Positions 40,440 through 52,379 of a stretch of DNA of 64,000 nt are shown here, in pieces (the first letter of the stretch is position 1; each line of letters starts with the position of its first letter). This stretch comes from Bacteroides sp. (GTDB lineage Bacteria; Bacteroidota; Bacteroidia; Bacteroidales; Bacteroidaceae), in the NCBI GenBank assembly GCA_021203515.1, contig JAJQAY010000042.1:1-64000 (forward strand), given 5' to 3'. The notes under the pieces were generated by a model that had not been told where the DNA came from, searched no databases, and saw only the letters and a list, made by a program, of their open reading frames with translations. The position numbers and the translations under genes were made by a program.

Positions 40440-42377
40440 ATGAAAGACATCCGCAGATCCTTTAGGGAGATACTGTGTATGGCAGTATTCTCACTGTTAT
40501 TTACCGCCTCCGCCTTTTCTGAGGAAAGGCCTCTCCCTGAAAAAGATTATGTGGCTTATCTGTTCGCTTATTTCACAGGGAACCATATTGATGATGAGGC
40601 CGTTTGCTATGCCGTCAGTATGGATGGCTATACCTATTGGGCGCTGAATAATGGCAAACCTGTGATTGACTCAAAAGTCATCAGTTCTACGGGTGGTGTA
40701 CGCGACCCTCACATTTTGCGTTGCGAGGATGGGAAGACTTTCTATCTGGTAGTGACGGATATGGTTTCTGCTAAAGGTTGGGACTCCAACCGGGCGATGG
40801 TTTTGTTGATGTCCACCGACTTGGTGAACTGGTCACATTCGGTCATCAACATGCAGGAACGCTATGAAGGTCAGGAAAATTTAAAACGGGTATGGGCTCC
40901 GCAGACGATTTATGATCCGGAAGTCGGGAAGTATCTGGTGTATTGGAGTATGAAGTACGGTGACGGTCCGGATGTAATCTATTATGCGTATGCGAATGAC
41001 GACTTTACCGATTTGGTCGGTGAACCGAAACCTCTCTTCTTGCCGAAAGCGGGAAAATCGTGCATTGACGGAGACATTATATATAAGGATGGAGTATTCC
41101 ACCTTTTCTATAAGACGGAAGGACACGGCAATGGCATCAAGGTAGCGACCACCCGTTCGCTTACTTCCGGCCACTGGAATGAAGAACCCGACTACAAGCA
41201 GCAGACAACGGATGCAGTGGAAGGTGCGGGCACTTTTAAACTGATAGGTTAGGACAAATATATACTGATGTATGACGTATATATGAAAGGTAAGCATCAG
41301 TTTACGGAGACTACCGACCTGAAGAATTTCAAGGTGATAGACAGTGAAGTAAAGATGAACTTCCATCCGCGTCATGGTACGATTATTCCTATCACCCGGG
41401 ATGAATTACTACGGATTATCGGCAAGTGGGGGAAGCCCTCGGAACTGAGCGAACCGCCCAATAATCCGGTGCTCCCGGGTTTCCATGCCGATCCAGAGGT
41501 GTTATATTCCAATCAGACGAAGAAGTATCATATTTATTCTACCACAGATGGACAACCGGGCTGGGCGGCTGGGATTTTTCCGTATTTTCATCTACGAATT
41601 TGAAACATGGCAAGATGAAGGTGTGATGTTGGATTTGAAGTCTGAGCAAGTTCCTTGGGCGAATGGGAATGCTTGGGCACCGTGCATTGAAGAAAAAATG
41701 ATGGATGGACAATACAAATACTTCTTTTATTATAGCGGAAACTCTAAAGAAGGAAAAGGGAAACAGATTGGAGTCGCTACAAGCTATTCTCCGACAGGAC
41801 CGTTTACCGACTTGGGGCATCCCATTATAACCGCATCTCCCGTGGAGAGAGGACAGCAAATTGATGTGGATGTCTTCACCGATCCTGTTTCGGACAAATC
41901 GTATCTGTACTGGGGTAATGGCTATATGGCAGGTGCCGAACTGAATAAAGATATGCTTTCCGTCAAGAAGAATACGATTACGGTAATGACACCCCAGGGG
42001 GCACTTTGCAGGATTATGCTTATCGGGAAGCACCTTATGTATTCTATCGTAAGGGGCTTTACTATTTTCTGTGGTCGGTAGATGATACCGGTTCGCCCAA
42101 CTATCATGTGGCTTGCGGTACTTCCAAATCACCGCTTGGCCCTATTGAGGTGGCAAAGAAACCGATAGTCTTAATTCAGAATTCGGAGAAAGAAATATAC
42201 GGCCCTGCTCATAACTCCATACTTCAGATTCCCGGTACGGATGAATGGTACATCGTCTACCACCGTATTAATAAGAACTATTTAAAACACGAGGCGGGCA
42301 CGCATCGCGAAGTGTGCATAGACCGGATGGAATTCAATCCGGACGGGACAATCAGACCGGTAGTACCTACCCGCTGA
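40440..42377 (+). pseudogene. Tandem GH43-GH43 two-module glycosidase, one stop and two frameshifts
   Basis: A signal peptide (MAVFSLLFTASAF region) leads into module 1 (about 30-330). It keeps the GH43 triad: Asp in GGVRDPHIL, Asp in CIDGDII and Glu in AVEGAGTF. Module 2 (about 335-645) opens PGFHADPEVLY, with Asp in QQIDVDVFTDP and Glu in YREAPYVFY, so it also looks active. Breaks are TAG at 41250-41252, a slip near 41570 (GGGCTGGGCGGC) and one near 41995 (CCCCAGGGGGCAC). The product is about 645 aa. GH43 enzymes are exo-acting arabinofuranosidases, xylosidases or beta-1,3-galactosidases. Two different active modules in one chain would remove two linkages in succession. The subfamilies cannot be told without a search. 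Confidence 0.78.
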
Positions 42378-42446
42378 TTATAGTGAAAACTCTAATATTT
42401 GAAATACATTATGAAGAACTGATATCTTAAACAATACCATATATCA

Positions 42447-44387
42447 ATGAAAACACTCACCACCTTTTTTGCTTTGCTTTTTGCATTGGGTGTGCAAGCG
42501 CAGCATGTAATGACCGTCGATGTATCCCATCCGGCGGCAAAGATAAACCCTGCCATGTATGGCATCTTCTTTGAAGACATCAACTTCGGTGCCGACGGCG
42601 GGCTATACGCCGAACTGGTAAAGAACCGTTCTTTTGACTTCCCGCAACCGTTTGTCGGCTGGATTCCTTTTGGCAACGTGACGATACAGAGCGACGGACC
42701 CTGTTTCGACCGTAACCCGCAGTATGTGCGCATCGTCAATGATGGCCGTCTTTTGCGCGCCGGCCTTGATAACGAGGGTTTCCGTGGCATCGGCCTGAAA
42801 GAAGGCAAAGAATATCGCTTCACCGCCTACGCCCGTACACCGGATGCGAAGCCGATGAAACTTTCTGTGGAACTGGTGAATGCCAATGGCGATAATCTCC
42901 TGAAGAAAGAGCTTGAAGTGAAAGGCAATGGATGGCAGAAACTGACCGCTGCTCTGAAAGCTCCTTTCACCGATGCCCACTCCCGCCTGCGTGTGGTGCT
43001 GGCAACGGAAGGTACGGTCGATATGGACCATATCTCCCTGCTCCCCGTCAATACATGGAAGAACCGTGAGAACGGCCTGCGTGCCGACCTCGCCCAAGCG
43101 CTCTACGACCTCAATCCGGGTGTATTCCGCTTTCCCGGCGGCTGCATCATCGAGGGCAATAACCTTGTCACCCGCTATCAGTGGAAGAGCTCCGTCGGCC
43201 CGGTAGAAAATCGTCCCCTGAACGAAAATCGTTGGAACTATACCTTTAAGCATAAGGCTTTCCCTGATTATTTCCAATCCCTCGGTCTGGGCTTCTACGA
43301 GTATTTCCTGTTGAGTGAGGACATTGGAGCCGAACCCCTTCCGGTGCTGAGTTGCGGTCTTTCCTGCCAGTATGAAAGCAATGAAATAGTATCGCTTGAC
43401 GAGCTATCCCCTTATGTGCAAGACGCACTGGATTTGATTGAGTTTGCCAATAGGCCTGTTACTTCCCAGTGGGGCGAAGTGCGTGCCGACATGGGACATC
43501 CCGCACCGTTCAACCTGAAAATGATTGCCATTGGCAACGAGCAATGGGGTAAGGTTTATCCCGAACGCCTCGAAGTCTTTACGAAGGCCATTCGTGCCCG
43601 CTATCCCGAAATCGAGATTGTAGGCTCTGCCGGCCCGAGCGCTTCCGGCGAGCAGTTTGACTACCTTTGGCCGGAAATGAAGCGCATCGGTGCAGACTTG
43701 GTAGACGAACATTACTATAGGGCTCCCGACTGGTTCTTTGCCAATGCCGCCCGCTATGATAACTACGACCGTAAAGGCCCGAAAGTCTTTGCCGGTGAAT
43801 ATGCCTCACACGACCATTCCACGGGAAAAGCCAACAATTTCCTCGCCGCCCTCTCCGAAGCCGCTTTCATGACGGGGCTGGAACGTAATGCCGATGTGGT
43901 GCGCCTGGCTACTTATGCTCCTCTGTTTACCCATGTCGATGCTTGGCAATGGAACCCCGACCTAATCTGGTTCGACAATCTTCGCATGATGCGCACTCCC
44001 AGCTATTACGTGCAGCAGATGTATGGCATGAATGCCGGTACGGATGTACTTCCTCTGCAAATGGGGGGCAAGCCGGTGACAGGACAAGATAGCCTTTATG
44101 CAACCGCCGCACTGGACAGTAATACCGGTGAAATTATCCTGAAAGTAGTCAATGCTGCCGATAAGCAGGCAGATGTACGGATTGATTTCAATGGTTTGAA
44201 GAAGAAGACGCTCGTCTCCGGTTCTTGTACCTATCTACAAAGTAATGACTTGAAAGCGAAGAATACATTGGAACAAGAGGCTTTAATCCCCCGTGTCCGT
44301 CCTGTACAGGTCAGCGGACGGTCTTTGAACTTGAAACCGGAACCCTATTCGTTTGGAGTCTATCGCTTACAAGTGAATGGAAAATGA
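42447..44387 (+). CDS. GH51 alpha-L-arabinofuranosidase
   Basis: This intact 646-aa protein has a signal peptide (LTTFFALLFALGVQA, cut before QHVM). A small beta/CBM-like insert is followed by a (beta/alpha)8 barrel with the GH51 acid/base Glu in AIGNEQWG and the nucleophile Glu in VFAGEYASHD. FRFPGGCIIEGN and the opening GIFFEDINFGADGGLYAELV are also diagnostic. The C-terminal beta domain closes with SFGVYRLQV. It removes alpha-L-arabinofuranosyl side chains, which fits an arabinogalactan or arabinoxylan target, and would act in the periplasm. It follows the GH43 gene by 69 bp and its stop overlaps the upstream leader of the GH2 gene. Confidence 0.92.
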   Translation: MKTLTTFFALLFALGVQAQHVMTVDVSHPAAKINPAMYGIFFEDINFGADGGLYAELVKNRSFDFPQPFVGWIPFGNVTIQSDGPCFDRNPQYVRIVNDGRLLRAGLDNEGFRGIGLKEGKEYRFTAYARTPDAKPMKLSVELVNANGDNLLKKELEVKGNGWQKLTAALKAPFTDAHSRLRVVLATEGTVDMDHISLLPVNTWKNRENGLRADLAQALYDLNPGVFRFPGGCIIEGNNLVTRYQWKSSVGPVENRPLNENRWNYTFKHKAFPDYFQSLGLGFYEYFLLSEDIGAEPLPVLSCGLSCQYESNEIVSLDELSPYVQDALDLIEFANRPVTSQWGEVRADMGHPAPFNLKMIAIGNEQWGKVYPERLEVFTKAIRARYPEIEIVGSAGPSASGEQFDYLWPEMKRIGADLVDEHYYRAPDWFFANAARYDNYDRKGPKVFAGEYASHDHSTGKANNFLAALSEAAFMTGLERNADVVRLATYAPLFTHVDAWQWNPDLIWFDNLRMMRTPSYYVQQMYGMNAGTDVLPLQMGGKPVTGQDSLYATAALDSNTGEIILKVVNAADKQADVRIDFNGLKKKTLVSGSCTYLQSNDLKAKNTLEQEALIPRVRPVQVSGRSLNLKPEPYSFGVYRLQVNGK

Positions 44388-44419
44388 AGGGCACTCATCT
44401 AAACTTAAATATTATTATT

Positions 44420-47514
<3,095 letters not shown>

Positions 47515-47521
47515 AGAAAAT

Positions 47522-47564
47522 TTTAGCGCAGTAAGGGCACATCATATACCCTTACTGCGCTAAA
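47522..47564. terminator. Bidirectional terminator between the PUL and the accessory island
   Basis: TTTAGCGCAGTAAGGG (47522-47537) and CCCTTACTGCGCTAAA (47549-47564) are a perfect 16-bp inverted repeat with an 11-nt loop. It can end both the GH2 transcript and the convergent VapE-like gene, which stops at 47569. Confidence 0.88.
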
Positions 47565-47568
47565 TAAA

Positions 47569-49662
47569 TCATCCCAATTTCTCCAAATGGTAAAGCGTTC
47601 CTTTATATGACTTCTTACAAGGGATATTCAGCTTTTGGAGTGCACGCCCGAACTGCCCTACCTTGTTGATAGCCAGCTTATCCTTCGTCTTTGTTTGCAG
47701 ATAATTCAATATCTGCATCGCCGTGAGCCATTCCCCTTCGCCTTCTACATCCGTTGAATGAAAATAACAATGGAAAAGCTGCTCCAACGGGCTTGCTTGT
47801 TCAAATTCGCGGTTGGCTTGCTTCAGGATAGCCTCGTCCTCATCATTCAGCCAGTAGCGTTCGCCTTTGTGCAGGGCATTCATCGCCTGTGCATAAAGCT
47901 GCTTGTAATTAATGGTTACATTCGTCTCAATGGGCGCTGTCACTTCGATGCAGATGAAACGGCGGCTGCCCGAAGGGTCGGTGAGCAAATCTTTCTGGTT
48001 GCTGGTGCCGATGAAAGAGGTATAACGGCGTATCTCCTGAATGCTGTTCCCATAAGGTTTCCGCAGATTGGCAACCGGCTTCTGCAACAGATGCTTCAGA
48101 AAGACTTGCTGATTGACGTTGATTTGGTCGAATTCGTCGATGTTTATCAGGAAGAAACGCCCTAAATAACGCTCTGCTTCCTGTTTGCTCTTGAAGTCGA
48201 TGCTGTCCGTGTAGCCGAAACGGAGTTCAGGCGGCAGCAGGATGCGGCAGAAAGTGGATTTACGGTATCCCTGTGCACTTACCAACAGGGGTGACGTGCT
48301 GTTTCCATGCTGTTTATCGCGTTGCATCCAGTTTGCCACCATACTGAGAAACCAACGATAGAACAACTCCCGCCAATGCGGGTTATTGCATGGAACAAGA
48401 TTTGCCAACGCACGGATGCGGTCTTTTCCGTCCCACTGGCCTACATCGTAAAGGTACTCTTCGACCGGATTATAAAACGGTACATAGTCCGACGTCAGAA
48501 AACGGTCTACGTCACGATCCCAGACACGGATACCCTCTCGCAGGGCGTTGATAGAGATACTGTTTCGCACGCGCTTGTCCACGGGCTTGAAGTAAAAGTG
48601 GATAGAGTCGCGCTGGCGGTGCTCCAAGTCGTCGAGCACGGCGTTGTAACGGAACTCGTAGCGGCGGCTCATAAATTCTTCCAGCAGAAAAGCCGTTTCC
48701 TGTTCTTTATTGAGACTGTTTTTCTTGCCGAAACCTTTACATTCCTGATAAAGATTGTGCAACGTCAGCCGTATCAACTGTTCGTCCGACTGGCGGTAAT
48801 AATGAATGAGTGTCTGCCGCACGGCTTCTTCTTCGGGGATGCCCGCCTTGTAGCAATGTTCGGCAAGGTGGACGAGCAAGGGTTGCAAGTCGTCGCCACG
48901 CTGCCAGTTCTCCAGTTCGTGAAGCGCGCGTCCCAAGGCGGCTTCATAAATCATCGTGAAGGTTTCCGCCGTTTCATAGCCCGGTTTCAGTCGGGACAAG
49001 GGGTTCTTTCCCTCCTGTTTCCGTTGCCGGAAAGTCTCTTCTCCCGGCATGGCGAAAGGCTGTTCCAGACAAAACGCCACGGCGTTGGGATTGTAATAGG
49101 GATGTTCGTCCAACGTCATACGGCAACTCTGCGTCAACGCAGGTTCTTTCAGTGCGATGTCGAACGGCAGTATCGGTTGGTAGCATTTCACCGCCAGCCG
49201 GTAGGCATGGGCATGGAATAGCGCCGCTTCCTTTTCTTTCACGGGCAGTTTGCCGTCATCGGGCAGGGAAAATCGCACCCATATCTTTGCGCTTCGTCCG
49301 CCGGAACCGCAAAATGCGGCAAATGTCTGTGGCAAAAGCGCCGCCTGCCGTTTCACGAACTCCACTTCGGACAGTCCGGCCAACTTATTTACTTCTATTT
49401 GCACCAATCCGTTATACCGCTTCATCCGCCGTTCGCCCTCTTTGGTACGGGTGTATTCCACCGCCGGATAGATGCGTGGCAACTTGTCGATGCGCCCGTA
49501 CCGGGCATTTGTCCCTTCCAGTGTCGGCAGAAACTCCCGCAGAGCCGTTATGTATCCCGATTTTGTTTCCGTTGTTATTTTTTCAAACAATGTGTCTGTG
49601 TCGCAAACACTGAGAGCTTCCTTTCCGCTCTCTCTGTCTTTTCTTATCAGAGTGATTTTCAT
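47569..49662 (-). CDS. VapE-like / BT4734-type primase-ATPase of mobile elements
   Basis: This intact 697-aa protein is the type often annotated 'virulence-associated E' in Bacteroides. The N-terminal third resembles the BT4734-like primase-related domain (NGLVQIEVNKLAGLSEVEFV, FCGSGGRSAKIWVRF). The central VirE-type ATPase has a P-loop-like GYRKSTFCRILL, a Walker B FFLINIDEFDQ and a sensor SFIGTSNQKDLL. The C-terminus (QILNYLQTKTKDKLAINKVG) looks like the DUF3874 winged domain. Such proteins are linked to replication of phages, plasmids and satellite islands. Here it is the start of an accessory block with the DUF4062 gene (3 bp upstream) and an HU-like gene. Whether the block can still move is unknown. 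Confidence 0.8.
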   Translation of the reverse strand: MKITLIRKDRESGKEALSVCDTDTLFEKITTETKSGYITALREFLPTLEGTNARYGRIDKLPRIYPAVEYTRTKEGERRMKRYNGLVQIEVNKLAGLSEVEFVKRQAALLPQTFAAFCGSGGRSAKIWVRFSLPDDGKLPVKEKEAALFHAHAYRLAVKCYQPILPFDIALKEPALTQSCRMTLDEHPYYNPNAVAFCLEQPFAMPGEETFRQRKQEGKNPLSRLKPGYETAETFTMIYEAALGRALHELENWQRGDDLQPLLVHLAEHCYKAGIPEEEAVRQTLIHYYRQSDEQLIRLTLHNLYQECKGFGKKNSLNKEQETAFLLEEFMSRRYEFRYNAVLDDLEHRQRDSIHFYFKPVDKRVRNSISINALREGIRVWDRDVDRFLTSDYVPFYNPVEEYLYDVGQWDGKDRIRALANLVPCNNPHWRELFYRWFLSMVANWMQRDKQHGNSTSPLLVSAQGYRKSTFCRILLPPELRFGYTDSIDFKSKQEAERYLGRFFLINIDEFDQINVNQQVFLKHLLQKPVANLRKPYGNSIQEIRRYTSFIGTSNQKDLLTDPSGSRRFICIEVTAPIETNVTINYKQLYAQAMNALHKGERYWLNDEDEAILKQANREFEQASPLEQLFHCYFHSTDVEGEGEWLTAMQILNYLQTKTKDKLAINKVGQFGRALQKLNIPCKKSYKGTLYHLEKLG

Positions 49663-49665
49663 TTT

Positions 49666-51132
49666 TTAGTCTTGTTCAGTAAGAATCCATTTACCATTAG
49701 CGCGTCCGCCGATTCTAACTAATATACCTGCATCCCTTAGTTCGTCAATGATTTTTCTTGTTTGTCGTTCACTGATATTAAGTTTGTTTGCTAAGTCCGC
49801 ACGTGATATTTCAGGATTCTCTTTAATCAAAGTTTTTAGTTGTAGAACTTCCTTTGGATCACTTTGGATCGCTTTTGGATCGCTTTTGGATCGCATTGGA
49901 TTGTCCGACTCGCTTATTTGTCTCCATATCACTACCCTAAAGTCCTCCTCCTGATAAAACTCCGGTGTCTTCAACCTATAATCCAGACATTTATTGATAA
50001 TATCTTCCGTACCTGTACCCACCTTTTCGATGTATCCGTTCCAATACATTGGATCAGCCAATAGCTGATTGGTCGGTAATGACTTATGAGGTCCTTGTAG
50101 TTTTAGTACAGTCAGACCATAGGGCAGTGTCCCCGGATTCCAAACTTCCAGCCGGTTACGAAACAACATTATCTGTACGCTGGCATTACTGGTGTAATCC
50201 CGGTGGCAAACAGCATTAACAATCGCTTCCTTAACAGCATCTATCGGCAGTTCCGGTCGGGTAGGTACATCGGCTTTATCTCCTTCCGAACGTGTCCCTA
50301 CCCAATTATCAATGCGGCTCATTACGAAACTGGTAGCTTGGTCTACCAATTCAAACACATCGCAGCGATAAATCTGATAAGACGGCATCGGCTTTTCCAC
50401 CACATTCCCATAAAACTGTACACATTTTACTTCGGAAGTGATGAAATGCTTTTGCGGTTTTTTGCCGAAAAGAAGAATGGCGGCGTTGGCCAGCCTCCCT
50501 TTATCGTCAATTAAATCCAAATGTTTGAGCAAAGTCTCGGGAAGCGTGTCCACCGGAAGTGGAAAATTGCGCTTGACACGAGCCATGTGGATAAAGTTAC
50601 GCATTTTATTTTCATCCAGTTCTTCAAGGGTTGCCCCTGTGTCATTGGAAGCATCGAAGGGATACCAGCGGATATACTCTTTCTCTTCAAGGTAACGAAT
50701 TAGTGAGGCATATACCGATGTCCTTAACCCGTCAATGTCTACAAAAGTTTTGCGTACAATGTCCTGTTCCACTTTTTTGATAAATGCGGTTTCCTTGGGT
50801 TGCCGTTTGTCTTCGTCTATGCTTTTGATATAGATAAGCCGGAACTTATGTAGTAAAGTCGCCAAATCATATTCCCGTTCAGTCGGTGAAATACCTTCCG
50901 CATCTTCGGAACCGTATTTGTTCCCAAATAGTCCCAAGTAGATGTCGCTCATTTCTACTTCCTTCAGATAAACTTGTTGCGGAGTATGTTCAATGGCGGG
51001 AACTTCTTCAAAAATGAAAGGCTCAAAGAATTTTCCTAATAATACATCCGTCCGGATGTATTAGCAAAGCATTTCCCGCTCTTTTGCAAATTCGTTTTGC
51101 ACACTACTTATGAAAATCCTGATTCGCTTCAT
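49666..51132 (-). pseudogene. DUF4062 plus RecG-like ATP-binding plus wHTH protein, one in-frame TAA
   Basis: The track begins at 50952, but the same frame extends upstream to ATG at 51132. The added N-terminus (MKRIRIFISSVQNEFAKERE), with YLGLFGNKYG and ISPTEREYD further on, is a textbook DUF4062 domain. A TAA at 51061-51063 splits it after EREMLC, where Gln would fit. The middle resembles RecG-related/AlbA_2 proteins: AVKEAIVNAVCHRDY, SVQIMLFRNRLEVWNPG, ADPMYWNGYIEKVGTGTEDI, the pattern of HATPase_c_4. The C-terminus (ADLANKLNISERQTRKIIDE) is a winged helix. About 488 aa. DUF4062 occurs at the N-terminus of many predicted STAND/NLR-like and defence proteins, so a sensor-regulator of invasion is plausible. 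The gene overlaps no other and lies 3 bp from the VapE-like gene. Confidence 0.72.
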
Positions 51133-51477
51133 TGATTTATTTTTTACCGTACAAAAGTAGAGAATTTATCTAAGATGAGGAAAGTAATGCCTGGGTTTCT
51201 TTTGATAAAAGCCTGTGCTTTGTTTGCTTTTCCCCTAAGGTTAATGTATCTTTGCCCCCATGTTAGTCAAGAGCCAACAATTGTGGATAGATAAGCTCTC
51301 AACTATAAACAAAATTGTTCATTATTGTAGACTTATATGTTCACAACTGTGAGCTGATGAATATGCTAAGGCTTTAATACAAAGAAGATACGGTGTTAGC
51401 ATAAGGAATACGAGGGACTAACTTATTAGAAACAAGGCGTCAGCCGAACTGAAACGCTTATTTAAAATCATAGAACA
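51133..51477. other. Intergenic region between divergent DUF4062 and HU-wHTH genes
   Basis: About 345 bases without a gene. A strong promoter for the rightward gene lies at 51223-51254, with a leader of about 220 nt. The leader contains an imperfect inverted repeat (AGCTC at 51294 and GAGCT at 51351) and palindromic bits such as ACAATTGT, suggesting a structured or protein-bound leader. Confidence 0.45.
51223..51254 (+). promoter_or_regulatory. Bacteroides-type promoter for the HU-wHTH gene
   Basis: A -33 TTTG (51223-51226) and a perfect -7 TATCTTTG (51247-51254) are separated by 20 nt. It is one of the best promoter matches in the window. The long leader suggests regulation after initiation. 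Confidence 0.6.
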
Positions 51478-52097
51478 ATGGCAATATTATTTGATTGGTA
51501 TGAAGACCCGAAACCTACAAGTAAACAGGGAGAAGAGAAAACGTTGCATCCGCGCATCAAGTACAACGGTTCAAGAGGGACGGACGAGTTGCGCCGCCGC
51601 ATACAGGAATGGTGCTCACTGACGGAACCGATGTCACCGCTGTGCTTGATGCCCTTTCCCATATCATGGGACAGGAGTTGGCGGAGGGCAGGCAGGTTCA
51701 TCTCGACGGCATCGGCTATTTTCATCCCACGTTGACTTGTACGGAGCAGGTAACGGCTTCCACCAAACGGAAACTGACGAAAGTGAAGCTGAAAGGCATC
51801 AAGTTCCGTGCCGACCAAGCACTGAAGAATGAATTCGGCGCCCTTAAAGTGAAGTGCCTGAAAGGGGACCTGAACTTCAGACGGCTTACCAATGAAGAAA
51901 TAGACCAACGGTTGGAGAACTACTTCCGTACCCACCAATTTCTGCGGAGAACTGACTTCCAGGATGTATGCGGAATGGCGAGAACTACCGCAATGCGGCA
52001 CATCCGTCGCCTGCGCAGCGAAGGAAAGCTGAAAAACGTGGGTGGATTGATGCAACCGATTTATGTGCCGGGAGAAGGATATTACGGTGATAAATAG
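51478..52097 (+). pseudogene. HU-like DNA-binding protein with C-terminal winged helix, one frameshift
   Basis: The N-terminal frame (MAILFDWYEDPKPTSKQGEE) breaks near 51608, where GGAATGGTG seems to lack one A. The corrected text reads RIQEMVLTDGTDVTAVLDAL and continues in the 51609-52097 frame, so the gene is about 206 aa. The first 120 residues fit the Bacteroides HU-like fold (a helical pair, then VHLDGIGYFHP as beta arm). The last 70 (FLRRTDFQDVCGMARTTAMR, RLRSEGKLKNVG) form a winged helix. It probably binds DNA in two modes. It accompanies the VapE-like gene, a pairing that recurs in Bacteroides islands, and the region after it carries three TATGAGGGTA repeats that could be its sites. 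Confidence 0.72.
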
Positions 52098-52127
52098 GAG
52101 GTTAAGACGATAATCTTCAAAAAAAGG

Positions 52128-52230
52128 TATGAGGGTAAACGGTTACTCTCATGCTACCCTCATAGATGCTGCCATAGCTGTATGTCCGATGAATAAAAGG
52201 ATACAAACGATTTATGAGGATATGAGGGTA
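52128..52230. repeat. Three copies of TATGAGGGTA after the HU-wHTH gene
   Basis: TATGAGGGTA occurs at 52128-52137 and 52221-52230. Its exact reverse complement TACCCTCATA is at 52155-52164. First and second copies face each other 17 bp apart. No gene lies here. The set resembles iterons or operator sites for an island protein. Confidence 0.7.
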
Positions 52231-52326
52231 AAAGTCGATGAAAACTTTTTCCCATAACGTGAATTATCCAAGTCTTTATAGTACTTCTTTGAACTATAAT
52301 TCGCCCTAACATTTACCGATTTGCCT

Positions 52327-52334
52327 TATTTTTG
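52327..52334 (+). promoter_or_regulatory. Bacteroides -7 box for the GH115 gene
   Basis: TATTTTTG fits TAnnTTTG, 46 bp before the start codon. A TTTG at 52288 is farther away than usual, so the -33 element is uncertain. Confidence 0.42.
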
Positions 52335-52379
52335 CATCGGCATACACCCTGTGTGCCCAATAACTTAAATGCTATTATT

